Positions 8,856 to 17,995 of a DNA stretch of 64,000 bases are shown here, in pieces. The stretch comes from Salinisphaeraceae bacterium. Lineage in GTDB: Bacteria > Pseudomonadota > Gammaproteobacteria > Nevskiales > Salinisphaeraceae. The translations under genes were made by a program, and so were the position numbers. The stretch lies in assembly GCA_002683405.1 (NCBI GenBank), contig NYTH01000017.1, forward strand, positions 32,066 through 96,065, in the 5' to 3' direction. A model generated the notes under the pieces. It made no database searches. It had not been told where the DNA came from and was given only the letters and a program-made list of their open reading frames with translations. Each line of letters begins with the position of its first letter. Position 1 is the first letter of the stretch.

Positions 8856-9407
8856 TCAGTACAGGCGGCCGCCCTGCGCGCCGTAGCGTTCCAGCACGGC
8901 CACCGCGTCGGCCCGGCCCACATCGCGCGTCACGCCGATGCCGCGGCTGATCAGCGATTCCACCCAGGCGGCGGGTTTGCTGCCCTCATCGAAGCCGATG
9001 CGCTGCACATCCTCGTTGCGGGCGCCGCAGACCACGCGGCGAATTCCGGACCAGGGCAGGGCGGCGGTGCACATGGCGCAGGGCTCGCTGCTGCTGTAGA
9101 GCGTCCAGGCGCGGCTGCTCAGGTCCGGTTCGCCCTCGCGCTGCTGGGCAAAACTCAGCGTCACCATTTCCGCGTGTGCCAGCGACGCGCCGCTGTCGAA
9201 CACCAGATTGCAGCCGGCCGTCACGAGTTCGCCGCTGGCGTCGTCGAACACGGCTGCCCCGAACGGGCCGCCCAGATTGCGGCGGGCGCCCTCGGCCGAT
9301 AGCGCGACCGCCAGAGCCATGCGACTGGCGTCGTCACCTGCCGGCAGATAAGCCTGGCTGAAAGGCTCCAGCCACTTCGGCTGGATCAGATGCACGCTCG
9401 GCGCCAT
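8856..9407 (-). CDS. Nucleoside deaminase (CDA fold)
   Basis: A 183-aa zinc-dependent deaminase. The motifs are AHAE (Zn-binding His and catalytic Glu) and EPCAMC (two Zn-binding Cys), with GGPFGAAVFDD upstream. It resembles guanine/cytosine-type deaminases rather than TadA, but the substrate cannot be fixed. The start at 9407 is preferred over an in-frame extension to 9542, because the extension would run through the end of terC; terC stops 7 bp before 9407. It is convergent with the LOG gene (6 bp apart) and probably shares a transcript with terC. Confidence 0.8.
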   Translation of the reverse strand: MAPSVHLIQPKWLEPFSQAYLPAGDDASRMALAVALSAEGARRNLGGPFGAAVFDDASGELVTAGCNLVFDSGASLAHAEMVTLSFAQQREGEPDLSSRAWTLYSSSEPCAMCTAALPWSGIRRVVCGARNEDVQRIGFDEGSKPAAWVESLISRGIGVTRDVGRADAVAVLERYGAQGGRLY

Positions 9408-9414
9408 GGCCGGC

Positions 9415-10155
9415 TTAGCCGCCCCCGCTGCGCCGGCCCTGCAGGCTGCGAATCCGCAGATTGAGCATCTCCACAGCCAGCGAAAACGCCATGGCAAAGT
9501 AGATGTAGCCCTTGGGAATGTGAAATTCGAGCCCTTCGGCAATCAGGGCGACGCCGATGAGTATGAGAAAGGACAGGGCCAGCATCTTGACCGTGGGATG
9601 GGCCTCGACGAACCGGCCCACCGAATTCGCCGCCAGCATCATGACGATCATGGCCACCACGATGGCCGCCACCATCACGGGAATATCGTCCGCCAGCCCG
9701 ACCGCGGTGATGACCGAGTCCAGCGAGAAGACGATATCCAGCAGGCCGATCTGCACCACCACCATCATGAAGCTGATACCGGCCTTGCCACTGGCGCTGC
9801 CCTGCTGATGGTGGCCCGCCGCCTCGAAGCTCGAATGGATTTCCAGCGTGCTCTTGGCCAGCAGGAACAGGCCGCCGCTCACCAGTATGATGTCGCGCCA
9901 GGATACGCCCATGCCCAGCACTTCGAACAGCGTTTTGGTGGCGCCCATAACCCAGGCGAGCGACAGCAGCAGCAGTACGCGGGTGACCAGCGCCACGCTC
10001 AAGCCGATTTGCCGCGCCTTGTTGCGCTGATGTTCAGGCAGCTTGGCCGCCAGAATCGAGATGAACACGATGTTGTCGATACCGAGCACGATCTCGAGCG
10101 CCGCCAGCGTGAAAAAGGCGATCCAGGCGGCGGGATCGGTGAGCAATTCCATCAT
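9415..10155 (-). CDS. TerC family integral membrane protein
   Basis: A 246-aa polytopic membrane protein. The TerC signature acids are present in ALEIVLGIDNIVF and LLDIVFSLDSVITAVGL, which lie in helices thought to form the metal pathway. Family members are linked to tellurite resistance and Mn2+ export. About seven hydrophobic segments can be counted. The start is placed at the ATGATG pair 10150-10155; an in-frame extension to 10284 would add an Arg-rich, non-membrane segment and cover the upstream palindromes. It is divergent from the universal stress protein gene. Confidence 0.85.
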   Translation of the reverse strand: MMELLTDPAAWIAFFTLAALEIVLGIDNIVFISILAAKLPEHQRNKARQIGLSVALVTRVLLLLSLAWVMGATKTLFEVLGMGVSWRDIILVSGGLFLLAKSTLEIHSSFEAAGHHQQGSASGKAGISFMMVVVQIGLLDIVFSLDSVITAVGLADDIPVMVAAIVVAMIVMMLAANSVGRFVEAHPTVKMLALSFLILIGVALIAEGLEFHIPKGYIYFAMAFSLAVEMLNLRIRSLQGRRSGGG

Positions 10156-10217
10156 TACATTCGGTCCAAAACGCAGGTGCGGCGCAGTTATAACATCCCC
10201 GGACCCTGTTGTTTGCG

Positions 10218-10241
10218 GTCGGGAAAAATTATATTCCCGAC
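10218..10241. promoter_or_regulatory. Palindrome in the terC / usp intergenic region
   Basis: A perfect 8-bp inverted repeat (GTCGGGAA and TTCCCGAC) surrounds an AT-rich 8-base centre (AAATTATA). Its position between two divergent genes and its dyad shape suit an operator, although it could also form a hairpin. The regulator is unknown. Confidence 0.45.
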
Positions 10242-10277
10242 GTCGCGGCGGCAGGCTGACTGGCACACAACCTGCAT

Positions 10278-10299
10278 CCTGCATGCCATTGAATGCAGG
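10278..10299 (+). promoter_or_regulatory. Inverted repeat in the usp leader
   Basis: CCTGCAT (10278-10284) and ATGCAGG (10293-10299) form a 7-bp stem with an 8-base loop, followed by TTTTA. A second CCTGCAT copy lies directly before it (10271-10277), so alternative pairings are possible. It is 27 bp upstream of the usp ATG at 10326 and could be an operator or a leader hairpin. Confidence 0.4.
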
Positions 10300-10325
10300 C
10301 TTTTACCCCCTGAAGAGCAAATTTC

Positions 10326-11180
10326 ATGCTGCTGACTCAACGCATTCTCTATCTGGTTTCGTTTGACGAGATCGAGCCCGCGGTCACCGCCCAGGTCGCG
10401 GAGATCAGCAAGGCGCTCTCGGCGCCGGTGTTTCTGGTGGCGGGGCTGGGGACCGGGTCGGGGCTGTGGCGAAACCGGCATGACGAAGAGGTTCAGGCGC
10501 GCGCCGGGCTGGAAAGCGTGGCCGACAATCTGCGCGCCCGGCGCGCCAGTCTGGGGCATACGCTGGTGCTCAAGGGCAATCGGGCAGTGGTCGCCATGGA
10601 GGCGGCCGAGCGTATGGAAGCCGACTTCATCGTGGTCGGGGCCGGTGAATCCAGCCGGCAGGACCCGACCTTCGTGCGCACCACCGCCAAGATTCTCGCG
10701 CGCACTGCCCGCGAGCACGTCTGGATCTGCAAGCCGGAAGCGGACGCCGCGCTTCAGCATGTCCTGTGCGCCTTCAATGAAAGTCGAGGCTCGGCCGATG
10801 GCATCCGCGTAAGCGTGGACCTGTGCCGGCAGTTCAATGCGAAACTCCAGCTGCTCAGCGTACTGCAGGAACCGGACGCCGGACTGGTCGGCGGATCCGA
10901 ACAAGAGCGCGACGAGGCCATCGAAGCCTCGCGGCGGCAACTGCACGACCGCCGCCTCGCGGCGCTGGATGGGTTCAACGTCAGCGGTGTGGCGCTGGCG
11001 CGCAATATCGTCTGGGACACCGCCGCCTCGCAGGCGGTGCTGGCCGAGGCCGGCCGCCATCCGGAGGGGCTGCTCACGCTGGGTGTGTCGGGTCGGCGCC
11101 GCTTTCCGGCCATGATGCTGGGCAATACGGCGGAAAAGATACTCCGGCACTGTCCGTCCTCGCTGCTGCTGGTCAAATAG
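10326..11180 (+). CDS. Tandem-domain universal stress protein (UspA family)
   Basis: A 284-aa protein with two UspA folds in tandem (about 1-140 and 143-284). The first ends with a FIVVGAG strand. The second ends with GVSGRRRFPAMMLGNTAEKI, matching the ATP-binding pattern G-2x-G-9x-G, followed by the CPSSLLLVK strand. The UspE-like layout suggests a stress-induced nucleotide-binding protein with an intact second site and a degenerate first one. It is convergent with the DUF2064 gene and has two palindromic elements in its upstream region. Confidence 0.88.
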   Translation: MLLTQRILYLVSFDEIEPAVTAQVAEISKALSAPVFLVAGLGTGSGLWRNRHDEEVQARAGLESVADNLRARRASLGHTLVLKGNRAVVAMEAAERMEADFIVVGAGESSRQDPTFVRTTAKILARTAREHVWICKPEADAALQHVLCAFNESRGSADGIRVSVDLCRQFNAKLQLLSVLQEPDAGLVGGSEQERDEAIEASRRQLHDRRLAALDGFNVSGVALARNIVWDTAASQAVLAEAGRHPEGLLTLGVSGRRRFPAMMLGNTAEKILRHCPSSLLLVK

Positions 11181-11198
11181 CCCCGCAGCCGACGGGCG

Positions 11199-11831
11199 CT
11201 AGCGCAGCGCCGGCAGTAAACCGGCGTGCCGGGCCCGTCGGAGGTCGCGGGTATCGTCGAGATCGGGCAGGGAAGCCAACTCGCTCCAGCGCAGGGAAAG
11301 CCGCTGCATCCGGCGCCGCGTCAGGTCCATGACGCGACCACCCCCCCAGGGCATGCCGCGAAACAGCAGGGCCGGAGCCTGACGGGCGCCCACCAGCACG
11401 TAGCCGCCGTCGTCGGCTGGCGCGAAAACGGCGTCAAATCCCTGCCTCAGGCGATCGAATGCGTCGGCCATGACGTCGGCGGTCAAGGCGGGACAGTCCC
11501 CGCCCACCAGCAGGGCGTAGGGCGCCTCGATCAGCCGGGTGCGCAAGGCAGAGTGCATCTTCTGGCCCAGCGAGCCGCGGGGCTGGCGCCGCAGATCAAC
11601 GGGATAGCGCCGGGCCAGTGCGCGCAAAAAGGGGTGACGGGTATCCGGCGCACACCACAACTGCACCGGCGCGAGACGCGAGGCGCAGGCGCGAGCCACG
11701 GTGCGCTCCAGCAGCATTCGATAAATGCGGGCCGCACGAACCGACCCAACGCCGCGGGCCAGCCGCGTCTTGCAATAGCCCGGCACGGGCGCCTTGGCAA
11801 AAATGATGAGACTCGAATCCGGATGTTCCAT
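11199..11831 (-). CDS. DUF2064 / TIGR04282 glycosyltransferase-like protein
   Basis: A 210-aa GT-A-fold protein. It begins with LIIFAKAPVPGYCKTRLA, and has GGDCPALT, AFDRLRQGFDAVFAPADDGGYVLVG and LFRGMPWG. These are typical of the TIGR04282 group (DUF2064), some members of which are linked to arsenosugar biosynthesis. There are no arsenic genes nearby, so the substrate is left open. It ends close to the usp gene on the opposite strand and starts 63 bp before the tRNA gene, which is divergent. Confidence 0.82.
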   Translation of the reverse strand: MEHPDSSLIIFAKAPVPGYCKTRLARGVGSVRAARIYRMLLERTVARACASRLAPVQLWCAPDTRHPFLRALARRYPVDLRRQPRGSLGQKMHSALRTRLIEAPYALLVGGDCPALTADVMADAFDRLRQGFDAVFAPADDGGYVLVGARQAPALLFRGMPWGGGRVMDLTRRRMQRLSLRWSELASLPDLDDTRDLRRARHAGLLPALR

Positions 11832-11893
11832 GCGATTTGAAGGCAGCGCATCGTGGAAAGTATGCCGGCGATGCTAGACTATCCGCGCTTTTC

Positions 11894-11969
11894 GGGGCCG
11901 TAGCTCAGTTGGGAGAGCGCAGCAATCGCACTGCTGAGGTCAGGGGTTCGACTCCCCTCGGCTCCACCA
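11894..11969 (+). tRNA. tRNA-Ala (anticodon CGC)
   Basis: A 76-base cloverleaf with encoded CCA. The acceptor stem GGGGCCG pairs with CGGCTCC and contains the G3-U70 wobble pair that identifies tRNA-Ala. The D arm is GCTC...GAGC; the anticodon stem CAGCA/TGCTG holds the loop ATCGCAC with anticodon CGC (codon GCG); the T arm is AGGGG-TTCGACT-CCCCT. A TAGACT hexamer at 11875-11880 may be its -10 box, followed by a GC-rich discriminator as in stringently controlled genes. Confidence 0.97.
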
Positions 11970-12012
11970 ATTCAACCCTGATGTGAGCCGATTGACTGGC
12001 GGCAGTGGCCGG

Positions 12013-12471
12013 TCAGTCCTGCGCCGCAAATTGCTTTAACTGCTGGGTGCGCTGCACTGCGCGCGATGTCATGCAGTTCAGCCAGACGGCCGTGCGGATG
12101 CTGCCCCCCGCGTACAGCGCGTAAATTGCGGCGCAGTCCGCCTTCCTGAATCTGACCCACGCGCGTTGCGCCTGTTCCAGGCTAGAACGTGCCTGGCGCG
12201 CTGACGGCTGATCCGGGGCGCGATGCTGTCCCAGGAAGTTCAGGGCCTGCTGATATGCGATCTCCATTTCCGCGTCGACTGCGGTTCGGCGATCCGCCAG
12301 GCATTCGTTGATCTCGAGGGTGGTGACCGCCTCGGCGCAGGGGCTCGTGCCGGCCTGCGCGAGGCTCGCAACGGCGCCTGCCGCGCCGATCAGCAGCAGG
12401 CTGACGGCGCGATGCGGGCGCTTCGGCAGTCTCTGGCTGAACACGGCCAGATGCCCGCCGCATTTACTCAT
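12013..12471 (-). CDS. Secreted LprI-like (DUF1311) protein
   Basis: A 152-aa protein with an N-terminal export signal (RPHRAVSLLLIGAAGAVASLAQA) after a rather long basic n-region. It then carries the LprI/DUF1311 pattern: a Cys, INECLADR, a helical MEIAYQQAL, QRAWVRFRKADC, a GGS turn, and a last Cys followed by RTQQL. The three spaced cysteines suggest disulfides in the periplasm. Some LprI proteins inhibit lysozyme; that role here is inferred only from the family. Its ATG overlaps the mfd stop by ATGA, so translation is probably coupled to mfd. Confidence 0.78.
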   Translation of the reverse strand: MSKCGGHLAVFSQRLPKRPHRAVSLLLIGAAGAVASLAQAGTSPCAEAVTTLEINECLADRRTAVDAEMEIAYQQALNFLGQHRAPDQPSARQARSSLEQAQRAWVRFRKADCAAIYALYAGGSIRTAVWLNCMTSRAVQRTQQLKQFAAQD

Positions 12472-15400
12472 CGGCTTTTCACGGTTTCCGGGCGGTCGCT
12501 ACCGGCCTGCTCCGGGGTAAGCTTGTGTAGCAGCTCCGTCACGCGCTGTATCCGCGTGGGCAAATCGTCCATGACGCTGAAAAAGGTCAGCTTCTTGTCG
12601 CCGTCCAGGCGGTATTTGCGGGCATCGGCCTGAACCATCGCAATCAGGCGGGCGGGGTCGATACGGGTGCCCGGAGAGAAGTGCAGGCGCCCGACATCGG
12701 GGCCTGCTTCGACCTTGCTGATGTTCATGGGGCTGGCGAGCAGTTTGATTTCGGTCACCGCGAACAGATTTTCGGTGGCTTCGGGCAACAGCCCGAAACG
12801 GTCGATCAACTCGACTTTCAGTTCCTTGAGCATCTCGGCGTCCCGCGCCGCGCTGATCCGCTTGTACAGGACCAGACGCATGTGGACGTCGGGGATGTAG
12901 TCTTCGGGCAGCAGCGCCGAGACGCCCAGGTCGACTTCCGTGGCGCCCGCGAGTTCATCGCCGATTTCGGGCACGTCGCCGCGCTTGTAGGCCGCGACCG
13001 CGCGGTCGAGCATCTGCCGGTAGAGGTCGAAACCCACTTCGTTGATCTGGCCGCTCTGCTCCTCGCCCAGCAGTTCGCCGGCGCCGCGTATTTCCAGGTC
13101 ATGGGTGGCCAGCATGAAGCCGGCGCCCAGGTCGCCCAGCGAGGCCAGGGCATCCAGACGCTTCTGGGCGTCGGGCGTCATGGCGTCTGGCGGCGGGGTG
13201 AGCAGATAACAGTAGGCCCGATGATGCGAGCGACCCACGCGGCCGCGCAGCTGGTGCAGCTGGGCCAGGCCGAACTTGTCGGCGCGGTCGACAATCATGG
13301 TGTTGGCGCTGGGCACGTCGATGCCCGACTCGATGATGGTCGTGCAGAGCAAAATGTCGAAACGGCGGTGATAGAAGTCGAGCATGACCTGTTCAAGGTC
13401 ACGTTCGCGCATCTGCCCGTGGGCAATGCGCACGCGGGCTTCGGGAACCAGTTCGTTGAGCTCCCGCGCCTTGCGCTCGATGTCCTTCACTTCGTTGTGC
13501 AGATAGTAGATCTGGCCGCCGCGGCGCAGCTCGCGTCGACAGGCTTCCTGAATCAGGGCGCCGTCGCTGCGGGACACAAAGGTCTGGATGGCCAGGCGCT
13601 GCTCGGGCGGGGTGGCGATGATTGACAGGTCCCGCAGACCGGCCAGGCTCATGTTGAGCGTTCGCGGAATGGGGGTGGCGGTCAGCGTAAGCATGTCCAC
13701 CTGCGCGCGCAGGGTCTTGATGCGCTCCTTGTGACGAACGCCGAACCGGTGTTCCTCGTCAACGATGAGCAGGCCGAGCTTTTTGAACTTGATGTCCTTC
13801 TGCAGCAGCCGATGCGTGCCGACCACGATATCCACCTTTCCGGTGGCGAGATCATCGATCAGGCCGTCGGTCTGCTTTTTCGTGCGCAGCCGCGACATGG
13901 AGTCGACCTTGACGGGCCAGTCGGCAAACCGATCGGTGAAGTTCTGTGCGTGCTGCGCGGCCAGCAGCGTGGTCGGCACCAGTACACAGACCTGATAGCC
14001 GTTGTTGACGGCCACGAAGGCTGACCGAAGGGCGACCTCCGTCTTGCCAAAACCGACATCGCCGCAGACCACGCGATCCATCGGCGTCTCGCGCCCCAGA
14101 TCCTGAAGCACTTCCACAATTGCCTTGGCCTGGTCCGGCGTTTCGGTGAAGGGAAAGCCGGCGCAAAAGCGGGGGTAATCGGCCTCGTCCACCGGCAGGG
14201 CAATGCCGTCTGCCATGGCTCGCTTGGCCTGAATTTCCAGCAGTTGGGCGGCCACGTCGCGCGCCCGTTCTGCGGCCCGTCGCCGGGCCTTGGTCCAGCG
14301 GTCGTTGCCCAGCTTGTGCAGCGGGGCGGTGTCGGCGTCTGCCCCCGTGAACCGATGAATCAGATGCAGGGAAGCCACCGGCACGTAGAGCTTGTCGCCA
14401 CCGGCGTATTCGAGCGTGAGAAATTCGGTTTCCACGCCGGCCGTGGTGATCTTCTGCAGGCCGGTATAGCGACCCACGCCGTGGTCCGCATGGACTACCG
14501 GTGCGCCCAGGGCCAGATCGGCCAGATCGCGGATAGCGCCCTCGAAATCCCTCGTGGCGCGTCGCTTCTTGGCGGGTGGCCGGCTGCCGGTCACCTGCGG
14601 TTCGGCAATCACGGCAAGGCCGTCGCCCGGCAGCAGGCAGCCGGCTTCCAGCGGCGCGTCGGTGACCGCCAGTCGGACGCCGCCGGTCACGAATCCCTGC
14701 CAGTCGTCGACGCGCTCCGGTTTGAGCCCCAGGCCGCGCATCCAGTCCCGCAGGGCCTCTCTGCGGCCGGCCGAGTCGCCGATGACCAGCACGCGACCAT
14801 CGAAGCCGTCCAGAAACTCACGAAAGCGCTGGGCCGTCTGCTCCTCGCTGCTGCCGGTGAGTGCGGGCACGGCAGCCACCGCCGGGTTTTCCCGCGGCGA
14901 GTCATCGCTTACGGGGACAATCCGAACCGCCGTTTGCGAGCCCAGTGCCTGTTCCAGCGTCTGCGGGGTGATAAATGCCCGCGACGGTTCGAGCAGCGGC
15001 CGCTCGGTGTCGACGCTGCGCTGCTCATAGCGGTCTTCGGCCTGCTGCCAGGCGCGCGACAGGGCGGCCGATACGTCGCCCAGTTCGGCGAGCACCGCGT
15101 TGTCGGGCAGGTAGTCGAACAGACTGCAGGTCTCGTCGAAAAACAACGGCAGGTAATACTCGATGCCGCCGGGCGGGATGCCGCGGCTGATTTCGCTATA
15201 GATCCGGCTGGCGGAGGGGTCGCCGGAGAAATGCTGACGGTAGCGCTGGCGAAAACCCTTGATGCCGTCCTCGTCCAGGGGGAATTCGCGGGCCGGCAGC
15301 AGACGGACGGCGTCGAGCTTCTCGGTGGATCGCTGGCTGTCGGGGTCGAAGCGGCGTATGGATTCGATTTCGTCGTCGAACAGATCCAGGCGATAGGGCT

Positions 15401-15947
15401 GATCCGATCCCATGGGAAAAAGATCCAGCACCGCGCCGCGCAGCGCGTACTCGCCGTGGGCCCGCACTTCCGACACCGCATCGTAGCCGGCGGCTTCCAG
15501 GCGCTCGCGCATGGCCATGGGGTCCAGCGTCTGACCTGCCTTGATCAGCAGCACGCGCCCGTCCAGAAAGCTGTGCGGCGGCAGCCGCTGCATGAGCGTG
15601 TCGGCCGCCACGATGAGAATGCCCTTGCGCCAGCCCGGCAGTTGATGCAGCACGGCCAGCCGCTCGGACACGATGTCCTGGTGCGGCGAGAACACGTCGT
15701 AGGGCAGGGTTTCCCAGTCCGGAAAATGGCTGATGGGCAGGCCCGGGGGCGCAAAGAAGGCGAGCTCGTCGTGCAGCCGGTAGGCGCGGTGTTCGTCGGC
15801 CACAACCACCACCAGCGGACCGGCGCTGGCTTGCGCGAGCTGCGCCAGCGCGATCGCCGGGGCACAGCCGTGCAGGCCGGTCCAGCGCTGGCGTTCGCCG
15901 CGGCCGGGCCGGTCGGGCGCAAGTGGGTTGAGTGCATCGGCCGTCAT
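12468..15947 (-). CDS. mfd: Transcription-repair coupling factor Mfd
   Basis: A 1159-aa protein, full length. It has the UvrB-like N-terminal module, the RNA-polymerase-interacting CarD-like domain (about 480-550, with DLALGAPVVHADHGVGRYTG-type sequence), and the RecG-like translocase. Walker A is GDVGFGKTE (about 628) and the helicase box II is DEEH (LLIVDEEHRFG). The C-terminal TRCF domain is present. Mfd pushes stalled RNA polymerase off lesions and recruits UvrA. The LprI-like gene overlaps its end. The 112 bp between mfd and aguB hold nothing I can identify apart from the mfd upstream region. Confidence 0.97.
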   Translation of the reverse strand: MTADALNPLAPDRPGRGERQRWTGLHGCAPAIALAQLAQASAGPLVVVVADEHRAYRLHDELAFFAPPGLPISHFPDWETLPYDVFSPHQDIVSERLAVLHQLPGWRKGILIVAADTLMQRLPPHSFLDGRVLLIKAGQTLDPMAMRERLEAAGYDAVSEVRAHGEYALRGAVLDLFPMGSDQPYRLDLFDDEIESIRRFDPDSQRSTEKLDAVRLLPAREFPLDEDGIKGFRQRYRQHFSGDPSASRIYSEISRGIPPGGIEYYLPLFFDETCSLFDYLPDNAVLAELGDVSAALSRAWQQAEDRYEQRSVDTERPLLEPSRAFITPQTLEQALGSQTAVRIVPVSDDSPRENPAVAAVPALTGSSEEQTAQRFREFLDGFDGRVLVIGDSAGRREALRDWMRGLGLKPERVDDWQGFVTGGVRLAVTDAPLEAGCLLPGDGLAVIAEPQVTGSRPPAKKRRATRDFEGAIRDLADLALGAPVVHADHGVGRYTGLQKITTAGVETEFLTLEYAGGDKLYVPVASLHLIHRFTGADADTAPLHKLGNDRWTKARRRAAERARDVAAQLLEIQAKRAMADGIALPVDEADYPRFCAGFPFTETPDQAKAIVEVLQDLGRETPMDRVVCGDVGFGKTEVALRSAFVAVNNGYQVCVLVPTTLLAAQHAQNFTDRFADWPVKVDSMSRLRTKKQTDGLIDDLATGKVDIVVGTHRLLQKDIKFKKLGLLIVDEEHRFGVRHKERIKTLRAQVDMLTLTATPIPRTLNMSLAGLRDLSIIATPPEQRLAIQTFVSRSDGALIQEACRRELRRGGQIYYLHNEVKDIERKARELNELVPEARVRIAHGQMRERDLEQVMLDFYHRRFDILLCTTIIESGIDVPSANTMIVDRADKFGLAQLHQLRGRVGRSHHRAYCYLLTPPPDAMTPDAQKRLDALASLGDLGAGFMLATHDLEIRGAGELLGEEQSGQINEVGFDLYRQMLDRAVAAYKRGDVPEIGDELAGATEVDLGVSALLPEDYIPDVHMRLVLYKRISAARDAEMLKELKVELIDRFGLLPEATENLFAVTEIKLLASPMNISKVEAGPDVGRLHFSPGTRIDPARLIAMVQADARKYRLDGDKKLTFFSVMDDLPTRIQRVTELLHKLTPEQAGSDRPETVKSR

Positions 15948-16059
15948 GGGGCGGCGGATTGTCTCACAGCCAACGGGTGTTGTGCGGTGCAGCGATTTTG
16001 TGGAAGTTCGCGAATCCGACCGATTCCGGCGGCCAGTTCCGTTCGGCGCGCCGACGGCT

Positions 16060-16944
16060 TCAGTCGATGAAGCGCCGGGTCAGATCCTGATAGGCGTCGA
16101 TGCGGCGATCGCGCAGAAACGGCCAGATGCGGCGCAGCGACTCGCTGCGGGCCAGCGGCAGCCGGGCGTGCAGAATTTCGGCCGCTTCGCCCGCCTCGGC
16201 CAGCAGTTCGCCCTGCGGACCGGTGACGAAACTCCGGCCCCAGAAGCGGATGCGTGACTCTCCGGGACCGCCTTCCTCGCCCACCCGGTTGCTGGTCATG
16301 ACCGGCAGGCTGTTGGCGACCGCATGGCCGCGCTGCACGGTCTGCCAGGCCAGGTGCTGGCGCGCCTGCTCGTCATCACTGTCCGCTTCGTCCCAGCCAA
16401 TGGCTGACGGATAGATCAGTACCTCGGCGCCGGCCAGAGCCATGAGTCGCGCGGCTTCCGGGTACCACTGGTCCCAGCACACCAGTACGCCAAGGCGACC
16501 CACCTGCGTATTGATCGGCGTAAAGCCCAGATCGCCCGGGGTGAAGTAGAACTTCTCGTAGTAGTCGGGATCGTCCGGAATATGCATTTTTCGATAGCGG
16601 CCGGCGATGCTGCCATCGGCATCGAACACCACGGCGGTGTTGTGGTACAGCCCCACGGCCCGCCGCTCGAACAGCGAGGCGACAATCACCACCCCGTGCT
16701 CGCGCGCCGCCTGTCCGATCTGCTCGGTCGTGGGGCCGGGGATCGGATCGGCCAGGTCGAACAGGTCGGGATTTTCGGTGCGGCAGAAGTACTGGCTCTT
16801 GTGCAGTTCGGGCAGCAGGACCAGCCGCGCGCCTTCAGCGGCCGCACGGGCGACGCCGTCGAGGCTGGTTTTCAGGTTGGCGGCGTCGTCCGGGCCGCAG
16901 GCGTGCTGGACAATGGCGACCGGTAGGGCCTGAGTCTGCGTCAT
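16060..16944 (-). CDS. aguB: N-carbamoylputrescine amidase
   Basis: A 294-aa nitrilase-superfamily amidase. The Glu-Lys-Cys triad is visible: Glu in VLLPELHKSQYFC, Lys in GRYRKMHIPDDP, Cys in VCWDQWYPEAARL. It converts N-carbamoylputrescine to putrescine, CO2 and ammonia. The start at 16944 is chosen over an extension to 17028 because it gives the usual family N-terminus and an ATGA overlap with the aguA stop (16941-16943). The coupled aguA gene makes its substrate, which supports the assignment. Confidence 0.95.
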   Translation of the reverse strand: MTQTQALPVAIVQHACGPDDAANLKTSLDGVARAAAEGARLVLLPELHKSQYFCRTENPDLFDLADPIPGPTTEQIGQAAREHGVVIVASLFERRAVGLYHNTAVVFDADGSIAGRYRKMHIPDDPDYYEKFYFTPGDLGFTPINTQVGRLGVLVCWDQWYPEAARLMALAGAEVLIYPSAIGWDEADSDDEQARQHLAWQTVQRGHAVANSLPVMTSNRVGEEGGPGESRIRFWGRSFVTGPQGELLAEAGEAAEILHARLPLARSESLRRIWPFLRDRRIDAYQDLTRRFID

Positions 16945-17984
16945 GACGTTGCTTCCGGGTCGGGCAGGGCGGGGATGTGCATGGCCGCGCAGTGGATGGC
17001 GCCGTTCTGCTGAATCAGGGGCCGGCAATCGATACCCAGGATTTCCCGGTCGGGAAAGATGGATGCCAGCACGCGCCGCGCATGCGCGTCGGGTGTCGGG
17101 TCGAGATATTGCGGGACCAGAACGACGCGGTTGGCAATCAGGAAATTGGCGTAGCCGGCAGGCAGGCGACGGCCGTCCTCATCAAGCTGCGCCCGCGGCA
17201 TGGGCAGGCGATGCAGGGTGTAGGGCCGGTTGTTCAGGTCGCGCAGCTGGGCAAGCTGCTGCTCCAGGTTGGCAAAATCCTCGAACTGCGGGTCGGACCG
17301 GTCATCGCAGCCCTGATAGCAGATGGCGTCCGGGCCGACGAACCGGGCAATGGTGTCCACGTGACCGTCGGTATCGTCCCCTTCAAGATAGCCGTGATCC
17401 AGCCAGTGGACGCGCAGGATGCCGAATTCCTCACGGAACACCATATTCCACTTGCGTTCCGTGTCGCCCTTGTTGCGGGCGTTGTGGATGAGGCAGCGTC
17501 GGGTGGTCAGCAGACAGCCGGCGCCATTGCTGTCCACGGCGCCGCCCTCCAGTACGTACTCGCGGCGCCGGTAGCGGCCTTCACCGAGCGACTGTTTCGC
17601 GCATAGCGCGGCCGTGACGCGGTCATCCAGCTGCGCCGGGTATTTCTTCTTCCAGCCGTTGAACCGGCAGTCCACGAAATGGCGCTGGGCGCCCACGAAA
17701 AGTGTCAGCGGGCCGAAATCCCGGGCCCAGATGTCGTCGGCATTGACCTGCATGACCTGCAGCCGCGACAGGCGGGACAGGCTTTCCCGGGCGTGGATGT
17801 CGTCCAGCGCTTCCCGGTCGGGGGCAACGAGCAGTAGCGGCTGATGCAGGGCGATGCTGTAGGCGGCGCGTTCTAGCGTGGCGCGCGCGGCCGTGAGGTG
17901 ATTACCCCAGTCGCCGCCTTGCTTGGGCCAGACAAGGAGCATGGCGCTCTGGAGCGCCCATTCGCCTGGCAGCAGGAGTTTCAC
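16941..17984 (-). CDS. aguA: Agmatine deiminase
   Basis: A 347-aa protein of the peptidyl-arginine-deiminase fold. It has the WPKQGGDWG N-terminal motif, NADDIWARDFGP, LEGGAVDSNG, HGYLEGDDTDGHVD, and the catalytic cysteine in NGAIHCAAMHIP near the end. It converts agmatine to N-carbamoylputrescine and ammonia. It is the first gene of the aguA-aguB pair, which together give the arginine-decarboxylase route to putrescine. No speA or transcriptional regulator is next to it. Confidence 0.95.
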   Translation of the reverse strand: MKLLLPGEWALQSAMLLVWPKQGGDWGNHLTAARATLERAAYSIALHQPLLLVAPDREALDDIHARESLSRLSRLQVMQVNADDIWARDFGPLTLFVGAQRHFVDCRFNGWKKKYPAQLDDRVTAALCAKQSLGEGRYRRREYVLEGGAVDSNGAGCLLTTRRCLIHNARNKGDTERKWNMVFREEFGILRVHWLDHGYLEGDDTDGHVDTIARFVGPDAICYQGCDDRSDPQFEDFANLEQQLAQLRDLNNRPYTLHRLPMPRAQLDEDGRRLPAGYANFLIANRVVLVPQYLDPTPDAHARRVLASIFPDREILGIDCRPLIQQNGAIHCAAMHIPALPDPEATS

Positions 17985-17995
17985 TTAAAGGCAAC

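Noticed and set aside
14244..16070. 608-codon open frame on the plus strand opposite mfd
   Set aside because: It is antisense to a clearly conserved full-length Mfd; long antisense frames are common in G+C-rich DNA and the product has His/Gln/Gly-rich shadow composition.
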